DNA of 5,813 bases from Fidelibacterota bacterium UBA7303 (lineage in GTDB: Bacteria; Fidelibacterota; Marinisomatia; Marinisomatales; UBA1611): the NCBI GenBank assembly GCA_002471805.1, contig DKQR01000086.1, forward strand, positions 1-5,813, read 5' to 3'. This document shows, in pieces, positions 4,924-5,813 of the stretch. The position numbers and the translations under genes were made by a program. A model generated the notes under the pieces. The model saw nothing but the letters and a program-made list of their open reading frames with translations, had not been told where the DNA came from and made no database searches. Numbering within the stretch: the stretch's first letter is position 1; every line of letters begins with the position of its first letter.

Positions 4924-5813
4924 GCTGAATACTTTTATTAATTTGCTCAAATAGTGCCTTGTAATAATCCGGATAATTGAGCCAAGCATATATGTTCGGA
5001 ATCCTTTCCTTAAGTGCTTTTTTATGGGTGTCTAGGTAATTCTGAACTTTAGTATTACCAAAACCAATCATGCTCGCGTGCCCACCCCACATAGGATTAA
5101 ACTCAATGAATATTGGTTTATTATCCAATAAAAAAAATTCAACTGCGCCCAGATTACATTCCAGCGCAGTTGATGCCTGAAGTATTTGGTCGTTTAAGGA
5201 TTGAACTTTATCGCATAAACCTTCGTTTAGCTGAATAAACCGCTCCAAGCACTGTTCTTTCATATCCACATTATGAAATATGTCCTGCTTACTGGTAACA
5301 GCATAATAGCTTATTATCTGACCCAGAAGTATATGTGCCCGGTATAAATCTATATATCCTCCTGCATCCTGAGAGCCAATAAACTCTACAGCGATTATCC
5401 TTGTGCCGCTGCGGGTCGGGAAAAACATCCTGCACCGGTTTTCAAGGCCATCTACAATGGCATCAATCTCCTTTCCTGTTGCATTACTATTTAAGAGATA
5501 CATCCCATTTGCCGCAGTTTCATTATTGGTGCGCAGAAGTATTTTGCCATATTTTTGTAAAAATTTGAGAATTTGTTCAACCGTATCAGAATGATTATAA
5601 GTATATTGGAATGTATCAAAAGAAATAAAGTCAGGACACGATATACCGTGTTCTTTCCATATAGAGAATGTCGTATCCTTACAATCGTAATTATTAAAAA
5701 CAGCGATATCATTAATAATAGGAATTTGGTCCCGAAAAGGACGCAGCCGCTGCTCAATTCTTCGTCGCTCCGGATCAGTGGTAAACTCTGGACGTACCCG
5801 GACCCATACTACA
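4910..5813 (-). CDS. ATP-grasp-like protein, 5' end beyond the right edge
   Basis: The frame is open from the window end to the TAA at 4912-4910, giving 300 visible residues (numbered from the edge). The ATG at 5503-5501 is internal (residue 104), not the start. NNYDCKDTTFSIWKEHGISCP (40-60) fits the entry helix of ATP-grasp enzymes, where a conserved region precedes a G[IV]..P turn. KYGKILLRTNNETAANGMYLL (87-107) fits the lysine/glycine ATP-binding hairpin, though Arg94 sits where Lys is usual. NLGAVEFFL (Glu225) and FIEFNP (Glu237, Asn239) match the Mg-ATP ligand positions, and a WGGHA loop follows. ATP-grasp enzymes join a carboxylate to an amine or thiol through an acyl phosphate; the substrates here are unknown. 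It is not obviously GshB. It converges with the P460-like gene, overlapping by 14 nt. Confidence 0.8.
   Translation of the reverse strand, partial: VVWVRVRPEFTTDPERRRIEQRLRPFRDQIPIINDIAVFNNYDCKDTTFSIWKEHGISCPDFISFDTFQYTYNHSDTVEQILKFLQKYGKILLRTNNETAANGMYLLNSNATGKEIDAIVDGLENRCRMFFPTRSGTRIIAVEFIGSQDAGGYIDLYRAHILLGQIISYYAVTSKQDIFHNVDMKEQCLERFIQLNEGLCDKVQSLNDQILQASTALECNLGAVEFFLLDNKPIFIEFNPMWGGHASMIGFGNTKVQNYLDTHKKALKERIPNIYAWLNYPDYYKALFEQINKSIQPIVH

Noticed and set aside
5501..5503. ATG as the start of the ATP-grasp-like protein
   Set aside because: The same frame is open for another 103 codons up to the edge and encodes the expected N-terminal ATP-grasp elements, so this Met is internal.
5491..5757. 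Minus-strand 88-residue hydrophobic open frame
   Set aside because: It lies in another frame within the ATP-grasp-like gene, whose frame stays open to the window end and shows family motifs. No independent start signal was seen.
4910..5813. Glutathione synthetase (gshB) partnering with the nearby ligase
   Set aside because: It is ATP-grasp-like, but I see no GshB-specific motifs, and it is on the far side of a divergent promoter region, outside the ligase operon.

Overview
The window is compact, moderately AT-rich bacterial chromosome with five clear protein genes and a probable sixth cut by the left edge. The organism looks Gram-negative. One gene encodes a likely lipoprotein carrying a haem c motif, another an exported AMIN-like/coiled-coil/PEGA envelope protein, and a third a glutathione-type glutamate-cysteine ligase. 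I cannot place it taxonomically from sequence alone. An FCB-group or Marinimicrobia-like lineage is a guess. Non-ATG starts (TTG twice, GTG once) with recognisable Shine-Dalgarno sequences are a local habit.

Layout. On the minus strand, read right to left from 4203, there is an apparent operon. It starts with a 799-residue envelope protein (4203-1804). A 425-residue GCS2-family glutamate-cysteine ligase follows after 38 nt (1765-488). A 149-residue four-helix membrane protein comes next, whose TTG start overlaps the ligase by 23 nt (510-61). After 26 nt there is a GTG start with a good ribosome binding site that runs off the left edge (34-1). I see no terminator between these genes. A 252-bp AT-rich divergent intergenic region (4204-4455) separates this operon from a plus-strand cytochrome P460-like monohaem lipoprotein (4456-4923). 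That gene converges on, and overlaps by 14 nt, a minus-strand ATP-grasp-like protein whose start lies beyond the right edge (5813-4910).

The most interesting object is the 799-residue protein. Its central coiled coil is built from about five and a half copies of an exact 43-residue repeat with phased Trp and Tyr positions. The coil is bracketed by two copies of a separate LF...EW[IV]DSV motif. Ahead of it lie an AMIN-like domain and a small F..AR...GK.FTT motif; after it come a PEGA domain and a C-terminal hydrophobic segment. This looks like an elongated cell-envelope spacer or anchor. I do not recognise it as a named protein.

How the genes work together is largely unclear. The ligase would supply gamma-glutamylcysteine for glutathione, but no gshB is visible. 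The P460 protein could handle reactive nitrogen species in the periplasm. No mobile element, CRISPR array, tRNA or rRNA was seen.
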